This document shows, in pieces, positions 50,341-64,000 of a stretch of 64,000 nt of DNA. The number at the start of each line of letters is the position of its first letter. The stretch's first letter is position 1. Made by a program: the position numbers and the translations under genes. Source of the DNA: Myoxocephalus aenaeus (taxonomy: Eukaryota; Chordata; Actinopteri; Perciformes; Cottidae). Under the pieces are notes generated by a model. The model did not search any database, was not told where the DNA came from, and saw only the letters and a program-made list of their open reading frames with translations. The DNA lies in the NCBI GenBank assembly GCA_038501785.1, contig JBAMJR010000246.1, positions 1,876,001 through 1,940,000 of the forward strand, given 5' to 3'.

Positions 50341-50619
50341 AAAGGCCAACCCCATGTAACCTCACTTCCTCCAGAGTTGTTGTTCACATGCAGCCGTCGT
50401 GCACTTGCACACGCACACACACGCACACAGATACACGTACACTCTCATTAGTGAGTGCAGTTGAGTGCAGCACAGTGGAGCTTCTGTTGTGATCTATTAC
50501 AATCTCATTCTTTCCTCCTCTCTTCCTTCATGACTCTTTCATCCACCTTCACCGCCTTTCTCTTCATCCGTCCTCCTACCTTTTACCCTTTTTCGTTTGA
50601 CCTTCATTTTTCTGTCGAT

Positions 50620-50715
50620 GTCTCCTCTCCTCTCTTCTCTCTTCTCTTCTCTTCTCTCTCCTCTCCTCTCTTCTCTTCTCTTCTCCTCTCTTCTCTCTCC
50701 TCTCTTCTCTTCTCA
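50620..50715. repeat. (TCTCC/TCTTC)n pyrimidine repeat
   Basis: About 95 bp of interleaved CTCTCC and CTCTTC words with no purine, a mirror-repeat type tract able to form H-DNA. Confidence 0.9.
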
Positions 50716-51287
50716 AAATGATTCATTTACTGAAGGGATTGTTAATATACTCTTAATTAAGGACTTACATGGACTGGAGTTTGTCCACCTTACAGTCTGA
50801 CACAGTTTGGACAGATTTCACATAGCCTCCCTCTTCAGTTTGATGACTGGGGTATGACTAGGTTTGATATGTAGTACTGAGACTCTGTTTCTGGCGAGTT
50901 ACATCAGATTGCACTAAAGCTGAGGCCATCTTTGGTCGATCCTTTGACTAGGAAAGAGGAGAGAGGGAGAGAAAGTCACAGGGAGGACGAGTACTGACGT
51001 TTGCCCTGATGTTCCCTTTCCTTTTCTCTCAGTATAGTGTTGCGCTGCCAGAATATATGTTCATTTATCTTCCCATCTGTGTGTGTCTGTACATCAGTCT
51101 GCCAGTCTGTCACTGACTCGTTCTTTCTCTCCTTCTTCTCTTGATTCTGTCTCCCCCTCCCTCTCTGCTACACTTCTGCCTATTTCCCTGTGTCTCTCTC
51201 AGACTGACTTCCCTGTGTGTCTGGTCGAAAATCACTAATGGTCTCTACTGGGGTGTAAACTGTGTGCGGTTCTGTGTATTCTGTAGG

Positions 51288-51289
<2 letters not shown>
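50716..51289. other. gene-free stretch
   Basis: Nothing recognised. Confidence 0.35.

Positions 51290-51378
<89 letters not shown>
51290..51378. repeat. (CA)n microsatellite
   Basis: About 89 bp of pure CA. Confidence 0.96.
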
Positions 51379-51380
<2 letters not shown>

Positions 51381-51847
51381 GATACCCACACATCAATTTT
51401 AGACAGCACAGAAGCAGGGGTTAGTGGGCAAAGAAGACAGAAAGGGAATAGAAGGAAGGAGGCAGACATGTCTGGGTGTGTGCTGACGTGCTGTCTGTTA
51501 AAACACACGCCTGTATTTACATCCTTTTGCATCCCCGCTCTTTTTGCATACATCTTTTGCATACATCTACTACCTGCTTCCCTTCCTCTTCTCTCTCACA
51601 CACATCCGTGTGTGACATTAAACCTACACATGCTGAGTGGCGAGAGGCTGTCTCAAAGGACATTGTGTGTGTATGTGTGTGTGAGAGAGAGAGAGAGGAT
51701 TGTGTGTGTTTCACTCCATCACCCCCACCATTCAAGTCCACCTCATTGACTCATCATTGAGTGGGCCCTCCAAAGCTCTATTGAGTTTATCAAGTCTTCC
51801 ACAAAAAAGTCACTCCCATTCTTTGTCATTGAAGCCATTAACCCTCC

Positions 51848-51849
<2 letters not shown>
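51379..51849. other. gene-free stretch
   Basis: Short GT and GA words (51,664-51,698). No gene. Confidence 0.35.

Positions 51850-51936
<87 letters not shown>
51850..51936. repeat. (CA)n microsatellite
   Basis: About 87 bp of pure CA. Confidence 0.96.
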
Positions 51937-51937
<1 letters not shown>

Positions 51938-52162
51938 TGGCACACAGGATGGCTCCGTCCCACACAAAACAGCCTCGGCGCTCCATTGAAATCCCCTTAG
52001 CAAAACGTTTTCTCCTCATCAGCATTGTGTGACTATTCAGTTTGTTAATGCGCCTGTATGCAGAGAGCCTTTTATTTGCCTGTTTTGAATATAAGCACAT
52101 ATATTAACCCATATGTTGAGAATGATTCTTTGATAGCCTGAATAGGAGGTGATGATGGTGGT

Positions 52163-53205
<1,043 letters not shown>

Positions 53206-53227
53206 TACAGTTTTTTTGGATTGCTTA
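53206..53227 (+). repeat. left TA duplication and terminal inverted repeat
   Basis: TA at 53,206-53,207, then the 20-bp repeat at 53,208-53,227, with one mismatch to the right end (a G in place of T inside the T-run). Confidence 0.9.
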
Positions 53228-53257
53228 CATACTAAAATTAAAAGTAGTACACTATTA

Positions 53258-53367
53258 GCAAAACCTTACACTCAAGAAGCAAAACATCAGCCCATATTTG
53301 CACAACTATAAGCACATTGTCAACCTCACACTTGTTGCAAAACTCTACACACAGTGATTTGCAAAAC
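53258..53367 (+). repeat. subterminal GCAAAAC motif cluster (left)
   Basis: GCAAAAC occurs at 53,258, 53,279, 53,337 and 53,361, often followed by CTACACAC- or CTAAACAC-like sequence. The inverted right-end counterpart is GTTTTGC at 54,991-54,997, giving the shared core TTAGCAAAAC. A role as transposase-binding sites is inferred. Confidence 0.5.
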
Positions 53368-53525
53368 ACTAAACACACTTAACATACATTACACACAAAA
53401 ATCTATCATGAAGTCACGTCCTTGCAATACCAAAGTACTGACTGTCAAATTACCACACCGTCCAACCAATTGGTTCAACACAGTCATCAGGTGTGCAAAC
53501 ACTCGTTTGCTTAATTGTAGACACA

Positions 53526-53554
53526 CCAATCAGGTGTATAAGCACTATAAAAAG
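53526..53554 (+). promoter_or_regulatory. transposase promoter (CCAAT and TATA boxes)
   Basis: CCAAT at 53,526-53,530 and TATAAAAAG at 53,546-53,554, the latter 40 bases before the transposase ATG. The spacing is compatible with a very short 5' leader for RNA polymerase II transcription. Confidence 0.5.
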
Positions 53555-53585
53555 CAGCAGGTGAGTTCATCGGTCTTCAAGCACA

Positions 53586-54626
53586 ATGGAAAGAGTCAGA
53601 GAAAGAGTAAGACGAGGAGGAGAACGAGGAGGAGGAGGAGGACGAGTAAACATGGTTTTGGCCAACAATGCTATAACACTCAAGCAGCTCCAAGCTAACA
53701 TTGTCAATAACCACGCCATTTTCAACGATATCCATCAGGTCTCAACATCAACACTGGCACGCATCCTAAAAAAAAAACATATTCAAAAATGCAAATTTAT
53801 CGAGTGCCTTTCGAGCGCAATTCCGAAAGGGTGAAACGACTGCGGCATGATTATGCAGAGGTATGTATTCACTTTAGCAGTGTGATCTTGCATACTGTCT
53901 CATAATCTTTTACTGTACTGTAATATGTATACTAGATCTACACTGAACTACACAATCTTGCCTGACACTGTTTTTCAGAGAGTTTTACGAATGGATGGAG
54001 AGGAGATCCAGCATGAGTTCATTTACGTAGATGAGTCTGGGTTCAACCTGACGAGAACACGAAGGAGGGGAAGAAACATCATTGGCCACAGGGCTATAGT
54101 CAATGTCCCAGGGCAACGTGGGGGTAATATAACACTCTGTGCAGCCATTACACAGAATGGGGTCCTCCACCGCCATGCCCATATGGGCCCTTACAACACA
54201 GCACTCATACTTACATTCTTGGACCAATTGCACAACATAACAGCAGCAAATCAAATCGATCATATGCAATACATTGTTGTCTGGGACAATGTGTCTTTCC
54301 ACCGCTCTGCTCTGGTTCAGAACTGGTTTCAGCAACATCCACATTTCACCGTCCTATATCTTCCACCATACTCTCCATTCCTCAACCCTATAGAAGAGTT
54401 TTTCTCGGCATGGCGGTGGAAGGTATATGATCTCCGTCTCCAGGCTGAGGTACCCCTCATCCAAGCCATGGAGGAGGCCTGTGACCAGATGGAGGTAGCA
54501 GCAATGCAAGGATGGATTCGTCATTCAAGACGTTTCTTTCCAAGGTGTCTTGCTAATGACAACATTGCCTGCGATGTTGATGAAATTCTCTGGCCAGATC
54601 CAGCTAGGCGAAGAGACAATGTCTAG
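53586..54626 (+). pseudogene. DDE transposase gene (two exons), broken by deletion and frameshift
   Basis: Exon 1 starts at ATG 53,586 (MERVRERVRRGGERGG, an Arg/Gly-rich N-terminus). It passes directly into VNMVLANNAIT, a region that in relatives, as I recall them, follows a helix-turn-helix DNA-binding domain. Roughly 60-70 residues therefore appear deleted here. At the A-run near 53,770-53,790 the frame shifts by one: the upstream frame stops at 53,834, while the family-like frame resumes at 53,789 (QIYRVPFERNSERVKRLR) up to the exon end at 53,860. Exon 2 (53,979-54,626) is fully open for 215 codons. The catalytic triad is D (54,030-54,032, motif YVDESGF), D (54,285-54,287, motif VVWDNVSFH) and E (54,393-54,395, motif LNPIEEFF). 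There are 84 residues between the two Asp and 35 between the second Asp and the Glu, i.e. DD35E. The catalytic half thus looks intact while DNA binding is lost. The product would act in the nucleus on the element's ends. Confidence 0.85.
53861..53978 (+). other. spliceosomal intron in the transposase gene (phase 0)
   Basis: The donor is GAG|GTATGT at 53,861; the acceptor is CTGTTTTTCAG ending at 53,978; length 118 bp. Joining after codon GAG to AGA GTT TTA restores a continuous frame leading into the MDGEEIQHEF segment. Neither frame is open through the intron on the exon 1 side (stops occur soon after the donor), which supports splicing. Confidence 0.8.
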
Positions 54627-54725
54627 TTGTTTTTTTTTATTTTATTTTTTTTACTTACAATACGTAAAGTGATGTTTGGTTACAGTATTATGAATCTCCA
54701 TGTCAACATTTTGGGCGTGTTGAGA

Positions 54726-54731
54726 AATAAA
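54726..54731 (+). promoter_or_regulatory. polyadenylation signal AATAAA of the transposase gene
   Basis: AATAAA lies 100 bases after the transposase stop, followed about 20-30 bases later by GT-rich sequence (TTGTGTAGTGTTTGGTG), the usual arrangement for 3' end formation. Confidence 0.6.
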
Positions 54732-55069
54732 TGAGTTTCTTCAGTCTGCAACATTGGTCTTGTGTAGTGTTTGGTGAATTTACATTATATTTGTACTTTG
54801 TTGATAGTAGCCTACTCTAATCATAGGGAAGTGCTAAAAGTGTTTTAGGTTTATCACAGCAGAGTGTAACTCGTGCAAACAGAGTATAGTAATGTGAAAC
54901 GTGTGTGTTTCATATGGTAACAAAGTGTGGTTTTTAAAAAGAAGTGTATAGTTTTTACAAGAGTGTTTAATTTTGCAAAGGATCTGTAGTGTTTTGCTAA
55001 TTGGGTGTGTGGTTGTGCTAATTGTGTGTAGTGTTTTGAAAACACGGGCCCTGTTTTGAAAATCGTGCT

Positions 55070-55091
55070 TAAGCAATCAAAAAAAACTGTA
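55070..55091 (-). repeat. right terminal inverted repeat and TA duplication
   Basis: Inverted copy at 55,070-55,089 followed by TA at 55,090-55,091. Confidence 0.9.
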
Positions 55092-55129
55092 AGATGCTTT
55101 GTCTCTCATCCTCACAGTTGTGGGCACAA

Positions 55130-55190
55130 ACACACACACACACACACACACACGCACGCACGCGCACACACACACACACACACACACACA
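55130..55190. repeat. (CA)n microsatellite with CGCACG interruptions
   Basis: About 61 bp, with GCACGCACGCGC in the middle. It begins 39 bp after the transposon's right TA. Confidence 0.93.
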
Positions 55191-58100
55191 AACAAACGCA
55201 GTAAATGCAGTTAAAAGGAGGTTCAGTGGAATTGCTGTGCCTTTTTTGTCTTCTACTTTCCTGAACCTGAGACATGATGCATGAGATTGTGTGAATGTGT
55301 GCGCTTGCATGTGTGCAGATGCCTGCAAGCTGACAGGGAGTGAAAGCCCAGACATATGTTAATCAGATGTTGTGATGATGGCAGAGCAGAAGGGGAGGAC
55401 GAGAGAGGGAGAGAGGGAGAGAGCGAGAGCGCTGGAGGGAAGAATGAAGGGGGAAAAGAAACAGGAGCTTTTAAAAGATGAGAGAGGAAAAATAAAGCTT
55501 GGTGGAAGAAAATGACAGGAAGTGGTGCAGTGATTCATTTTCTAACTGCAAAAACCCCACTGCTGAGAATCGATCCAAACCATTAGTTTAACTGAATGGA
55601 CCTACATGAGTTTGAGGTCACTGAACAAAAATGACAAATGTTTCCTGTAGGTACTGGATACATTATCCATACTCTGATAGCTGTATCATATAAATTAAAC
55701 TAATGTAGGGCCGGGCGGTAACCTAATATTAAATCTGCTATAATCATTAGTTTTACTTTATAAAATGTATATAATTAGTACATGTAATGTGAGAGGGCTC
55801 GCTGAGAATGATGAACCCACAGAGAATTATCTCCAACTGTCTATTTCCCTGCAGCAGTGCAGTTTCCCTTCAGCTTTAACTGCAGCATCTTTCAGCAAGT
55901 TGTTTTGGTTTTATGGCCCACAACGTTACTTTTGTTGTTCCCTCTCTTCAATATTGTTTCCAGCTGCAGGAGGCAGCGGTTTTTAGTGAAAACACTATCA
56001 TACACTATCATACCGGCCCCACATGTCAGTCATACAGCTGGTTAATAGTCAGATATTTTCCTCAAAAGTTAGGGCAGAACAAGAGCTGAATAAAGAGAAA
56101 ACATTGGACCTGCATGTATGAAGTGAACACAAACACTCATAACAAATGCTAGTGTTGCCTTGTATTTGCTGGATGGAGATAAGCAAGTGTGTTATATCCC
56201 CTTTATGAGGCGATACTATCTAAAAAGGGTTTTGTCTAATGTAGTGCAAAACAGTGAGCCAATTCAAATTGAAGTAGTATTATTCTCTATTATAATTGTG
56301 CATGATAACATTGCCTTATTCTGCATATATTTCTGTTATATTTTTACCATATCAAAATACAAATTGGCAATTCGTTTCCAAGCTCTAACCTGATGTGTAT
56401 CAGTACAGTGAGAAGATCTGAAGGTAGCACGGAGGCATGGGAAGTTAGTGGCTCATGAAATAGAGAAAAAGAGAAATACAGAGAAATAATTACTGTATAA
56501 AAAAGGGAAATCCAAGAGGGAGAGAACAGAAAAAGAGGGCTGGAAAGAGAAGAGATGTGGGGCATTTCTTCTCAGGAGAGTTCAGAGGGGGCCAGAGAAG
56601 CAGCAGGCTGCTCCAAATGGATTTTCCTTGTTTGTAATGAGGCTACTTCTTCTGCCGCTGCCAGAGCATGTGGTGCTTTTGGGGGGGCTGGATGGAAAGA
56701 GGGCTGGAGAGGCGTACAGACATAGCAGAGGATGAGTGGCTAAAATGTGTAGAAGTGGTAAAGAGAAAGCAGGGGGAGGTGGGCGACTGAATGAGCATGG
56801 AGGGTGAGAAGAGTAAGAATAATAGGAGTGGGAAATTGTTCAATAGTAGATCTTTCTGACGGCATTATGCAGTTGCCAGAGGGATGTGGGGAGGAGAGGA
56901 TAGATGGTGGGAGAAACAATCAGTTATTGCAGGTAGTGGTGGCCAGCGAGAGGGAAAGAAATAAACGGAGCGAAGAATAGGAAGAGAGGGGAGATTTGTG
57001 ATTGAAAATATTACAGCTGTTGTGTACAGGAGAAAAGGGAACGCTTGGCACCGTTCCAAAAGCCACGCAGTTAAACTGTGATGTAGGAATAAAGAGATAA
57101 AGATAAATGGAACAGCATCTGGACAAAGTAAAAACAATTTCAGCTCAACAAATGAGCTAAATCGTGAACATACTCGAGCTGAAGAAAAACAAAAGGACAT
57201 GGGCTATATGTGTAGTACTCGTGTCTCTCCTTGGCCTTCCTTTGCAAACAGTGGTTCTGAGGGTTTAAATGAGAAACACATGACGGAGAGCTTCACCCAA
57301 GGCATAACTCTGGTAAAGACAGTGACCTGTTTTAGCTTTTCTTTGATGTGAATTCCACGGTTCTGAACTCATATTACCTTCCCACTTCTCTTCTCCTCCT
57401 CCTTTTTATTCTCCCTCTCCTCTCCACTCTCTTTTGCGACTATTTCTCTCTTTTGTTCTCATCTTCTCTGAAGAGGAACGCTGTGAACATGACTGAGATG
57501 GAGGGATATTCCACAGTACGTTCACTCCTTTTGTTTAATGTTTATAAGTCTTCCCGTATGGTTTTCATAGGTCTTGTGTGATGTATTCCAGGCTTTATAT
57601 GCCTGCATGCACACATGTGTTTCAGTATAACAAAACCACTTAAGGACACCTCGCAGGTATCTCATCTCATCTGTACATCTGATAGGGAGGAAAGGAAGTT
57701 GAGAGGAGAGTCTAAGTGGACGCTTCCTGACTTGTTCAATTCTAGTTAACCTGAAAAAGACCTGTCAAATAATGACACATCTTCATTTTGTATGCCAAAG
57801 ATATAAAAAATACATGTAAAGTGTCAATGAACAGGTGGTCATGATGACATAACGCAGGAATCTGTGGCTTGGAATTTCATCCGATAAGATGAAACATGAT
57901 GGGTGAATGCGAGGAAGGGAGCGAGAGTTTATAAAAGCAAAAACAAGGGCAGAGAACGAAGCAGAGGGAGAAGTCGGAGGCAGCGCACAGATGGTGAGCT
58001 GTCAGCGGCCGGCTGTGCGTGTGTGTGTGCGTGCGTGTGCGTGCCTTTCCCTGTGTGCTAAAGCCATGCATATGTGTGTGCATACTGCATGTATGCGGAG

Positions 58101-58844
58101 TGCATTTCTGCCCTTGTGTGCATCCATGCATGTGTGTGTGTCTGTGCCCTCTGAGCTGAGCTGAGGTGCGGTATGTGTGCAGAGCTGCTCTTCCCAGATG
58201 GTGCTGGCAAACAGACACTGCAAGGCTGGCAGAGTTGGCACGGCTACCCAGTGCACAGTTGGCACTGCCAGCCACCATGCTCTCCCCTATGTACGGAGGC
58301 GAGGGTACCTGCTGCCAGCCGCCTGAGCTCATTGACTGACTGGCAGGCTGTCTACCGAGTGACTTATTCAGTTGTTAAAGTTTCTCTGCCTTTGTTTGAT
58401 CCTAAGAGAGCATCCTTTCACCCCAAATGAAGATGAGCAATGTGTGGTTCAGATGCAGCATTGTTTTAATCGATTACCTCACAGCTGCATCTAATGAAAA
58501 AACACAGTCAAAGCATGAAGCAACATCAGATTGCCTGTCACAAGGATTCACATCACACCTTGAGCATTATAGCGGCTTTAACTGTACACAGCTGCATTGT
58601 AATTACATTCTGTTGATTCTATTGTTCCAGCAAGAGCTTTCATGTCTTAATTTCATTGTCAAATCATTAAACAGTGAAGTGTCTTAACACACTCCTATGA
58701 TCATACTGATCTATAGGCCTCGACTGGCAGGTTGCCAGCACTGGAGGCTTTCCAAGTTAATGCCTTGATGTTTTCACTCTGTGTGTTGAGCAAAACAAGC
58801 AGATACATACAAGGTTGAATAGCTACCGAGGATAAAGCACTATA

Positions 58845-58848
<4 letters not shown>
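55191..58848. other. gene-free stretch, about 3.7 kb
   Basis: GA-rich parts (55,390-55,440; 56,460-56,540; 56,690-56,990). A patch at 55,705-55,725 (GTAGGGCCGGGCGGTAACC) may be a decayed repeat edge. No exon recognised. Confidence 0.35.

Positions 58849-58912
<64 letters not shown>
58849..58912. repeat. (GT)n microsatellite
   Basis: About 64 bp of pure GT, first of four GT-sense arrays in 2 kb. Confidence 0.96.
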
Positions 58913-58913
<1 letters not shown>

Positions 58914-58966
58914 CAGATGCAAAGGCATGCATATGTCTGCCTGTGTGTGGGCTCTAGTGGTGGTGT

Positions 58967-59573
<607 letters not shown>

Positions 59574-59656
<83 letters not shown>
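59574..59656. repeat. (GT)n microsatellite
   Basis: About 83 bp of pure GT. Confidence 0.96.

Positions 59657-62848
<3,192 letters not shown>

Positions 62849-62919
<71 letters not shown>
62849..62919. repeat. (CT)n microsatellite
   Basis: About 71 bp of pure CT, followed 60 bp later by a T12 run. Confidence 0.96.
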
Positions 62920-62923
<4 letters not shown>

Positions 62924-63532
62924 TTGCCAGAGAGACTTTATTTCAACAGATGGGTAAAACAGACATTACTATAAATCTTTTTTTTTTTTTTAAGAAGCGA
63001 AGGACTTCTAATGTTATGTGCCACATATGTTTTATTTTCCAGTTTGTGGTGTGTTTATGTGGGTGTGTAGTCGGAGGTGTTTTGCAGGATTTGTGTGTTT
63101 AGTTTATGTATTTTTGTGCATATGTGCATGTGTGTGTGCGTGTTGATGTTTGTGTGATGAAACAGATGGTGTTCAGACCTTTGTGTGAGATTGAGAAATC
63201 TCCTTATGTCTTTTCTGGCTTGACAAAGTGTAAACACATGATGTTACGCTGAGAGAAAATACAGATATGGTGAGAAATGAACTGTCAACAGTAACGCTGA
63301 TCAGGAGCAGATCTGTTTGCAGAGCTTTAGTGCTGATTATACCTTTACCTTTTCCCTCTAAAGTGTACATACAGTTTCCTATTTGTGATATTATGGCAAT
63401 ATAGTGTCACAGTTAGCTGAAATGAATACAAAGTATATTTTAAACTGAAAACATTAAGCTTAATGATGAAGGGGGGAAACTAATACTGCAGATTCTTTGA
63501 ATATATTCCTTCATTCTTGTGAGTTGGATTAT
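62920..63532. other. gene-free stretch
   Basis: AT-rich with scattered GT words (63,045-63,150). Nothing recognised. Confidence 0.35.
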
Positions 63533-63598
63533 TATACCAGTAATTGTTATACCACATTGTTTGAAATATAACAATGTGGTATAACAATTACTGGTATA
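63533..63598. repeat. perfect 29-bp inverted repeat with 8-nt loop
   Basis: Arms lie at 63,533-63,561 and 63,570-63,598, fully complementary, AT-rich, starting TATACCAGTAATTG. The loop is TGAAATAT. The arms end in TATA on both sides, so a TA-flanked snap-back MITE is possible, but no known ends were recognised. A hairpin transcript or a template-switch mutation are alternatives. Confidence 0.9.
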
Positions 63599-64000
63599 CA
63601 AACTTAAGGTCCTTTTTTTCATGACCTTCATTCCTCCTGTGTTTGTTGGTCTCAAGGAGAAACTCTTACCTTGTTAGCAAGCCATTTTTTAGATAACTTA
63701 AGTGTCAGAAGTAACATATTTCTACAATATGACTGGGGGTTGAGAGAAGTGGATCCAATCAAAATGCTCCATCATTCAGGATTAAGCAAATGGTAAATGA
63801 CTTTGGCTACATAAATATGAAGCCTCCTCAGTTAGTTTAAAAAATGGCAAACAATATTTTGTTTAAGAGCTAAGAGTTTAAAAGGCAAGAGAAGGCCCAG
63901 TATTAATGTTTGAGGTGTGATAGAGATAACCTTTACCTGACTAGCTGCACAAAGTGCTGATCCCATGGAGTAATGTGGAAAAGAAGGCTGTTAGTATTAG
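63599..64000. other. gene-free right edge
   Basis: Non-coding, AT-rich. Nothing recognised. Confidence 0.35.

Larger units (their letters stand above)
53208..55089 (+). mobile_element. complete Tc1/mariner-IS630 superfamily transposon (DD35E), 1,882 bp
   Basis: The terminal inverted repeats match at 19 of 20 bases (left CAGTTTTTTTGGATTGCTTA; right, reverse-complemented, CAGTTTTTTTTGATTGCTTA). A TA dinucleotide lies directly outside each end (53,206-53,207; 55,090-55,091), as expected of this superfamily. The body holds a CCAAT box, TATA box, a two-exon transposase gene and AATAAA. Four GCAAAAC words near the left end and one inverted copy near the right end suggest subterminal transposase-binding sites. 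The encoded protein resembles what repeat libraries call ISRm11-like transposases in fish; that family name is from memory. The copy is structurally intact at its ends but its gene is broken, so it could move only with help. Confidence 0.9.

Noticed and set aside
53354..53698. 114-codon frame overlapping the transposase start
   Set aside because: It lies in a different frame from the transposase and covers the subterminal repeats and promoter, so it is a shadow.
53985..54344. Minus-strand 119-codon frame opposite transposase exon 2
   Set aside because: Antisense shadow of the conserved DDE region.

Overview
The window looks like vertebrate nuclear DNA, most likely from a teleost fish. About thirty (CA)n/(GT)n arrays of 40 bp or more make up roughly 2.5 kb (about 4%) of the sequence, alongside (CT)n, (GA)n, (GAAA)n and (ATCT)n tracts. 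There are several fish-type transposable elements, a GT-AG intron and AATAAA signals. No long open reading frames resembling host proteins are present. The species cannot be named from sequence alone.

No complete host gene is recognisable. The one place that looks like part of a host gene is 35.46-36.09 kb on the plus strand: a relatively GC/CpG-rich stretch ending in a short ATG-initiated coding start and a perfect GTAAGT donor. It could be a first exon, mostly 5' untranslated, whose other exons lie outside the window. If so, the 28 kb to its right would be intron 1. I could not identify the gene.

Mobile elements, left to right: a decayed interspersed repeat at 4.26-4.42 kb; a minus-strand LINE 3' end at 12.9-13.09 kb; a GC-rich 2.6 kb inverted-repeat element at 13.62-16.23 kb, flanked by 8-bp duplications, with four 62-bp tandem units in its left arm and LINE, possible LTR and hAT-like sequence inside; a 1.5 kb hAT element at 18.69-20.19 kb with exact 8-bp target duplications and two surviving transposase fragments, inserted at the edge of an older repeat; a repeat at 32.1-32.56 kb; and a complete TA-flanked Tc1/mariner-IS630-type transposon at 53.21-55.09 kb. 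The last encodes a DD35E transposase gene with one spliceosomal intron, broken by an apparent N-terminal deletion and a frameshift.

The rest is non-coding. Several AT-rich stretches with homeodomain-like TAATTA or TAATGG words look like candidate conserved non-coding elements, but only alignment can decide. The right end holds a perfect 29-bp inverted repeat with an 8-nt loop (63,533-63,598). The microsatellites show long runs of one orientation: eight consecutive CA arrays from 44.7 to 55.2 kb, then four GT arrays from 58.8 to 60.8 kb. I saw no convincing new multi-gene system. The most unusual structures are the GC-rich 62-bp-repeat element, the terminal palindrome and the intron-bearing transposase copy.
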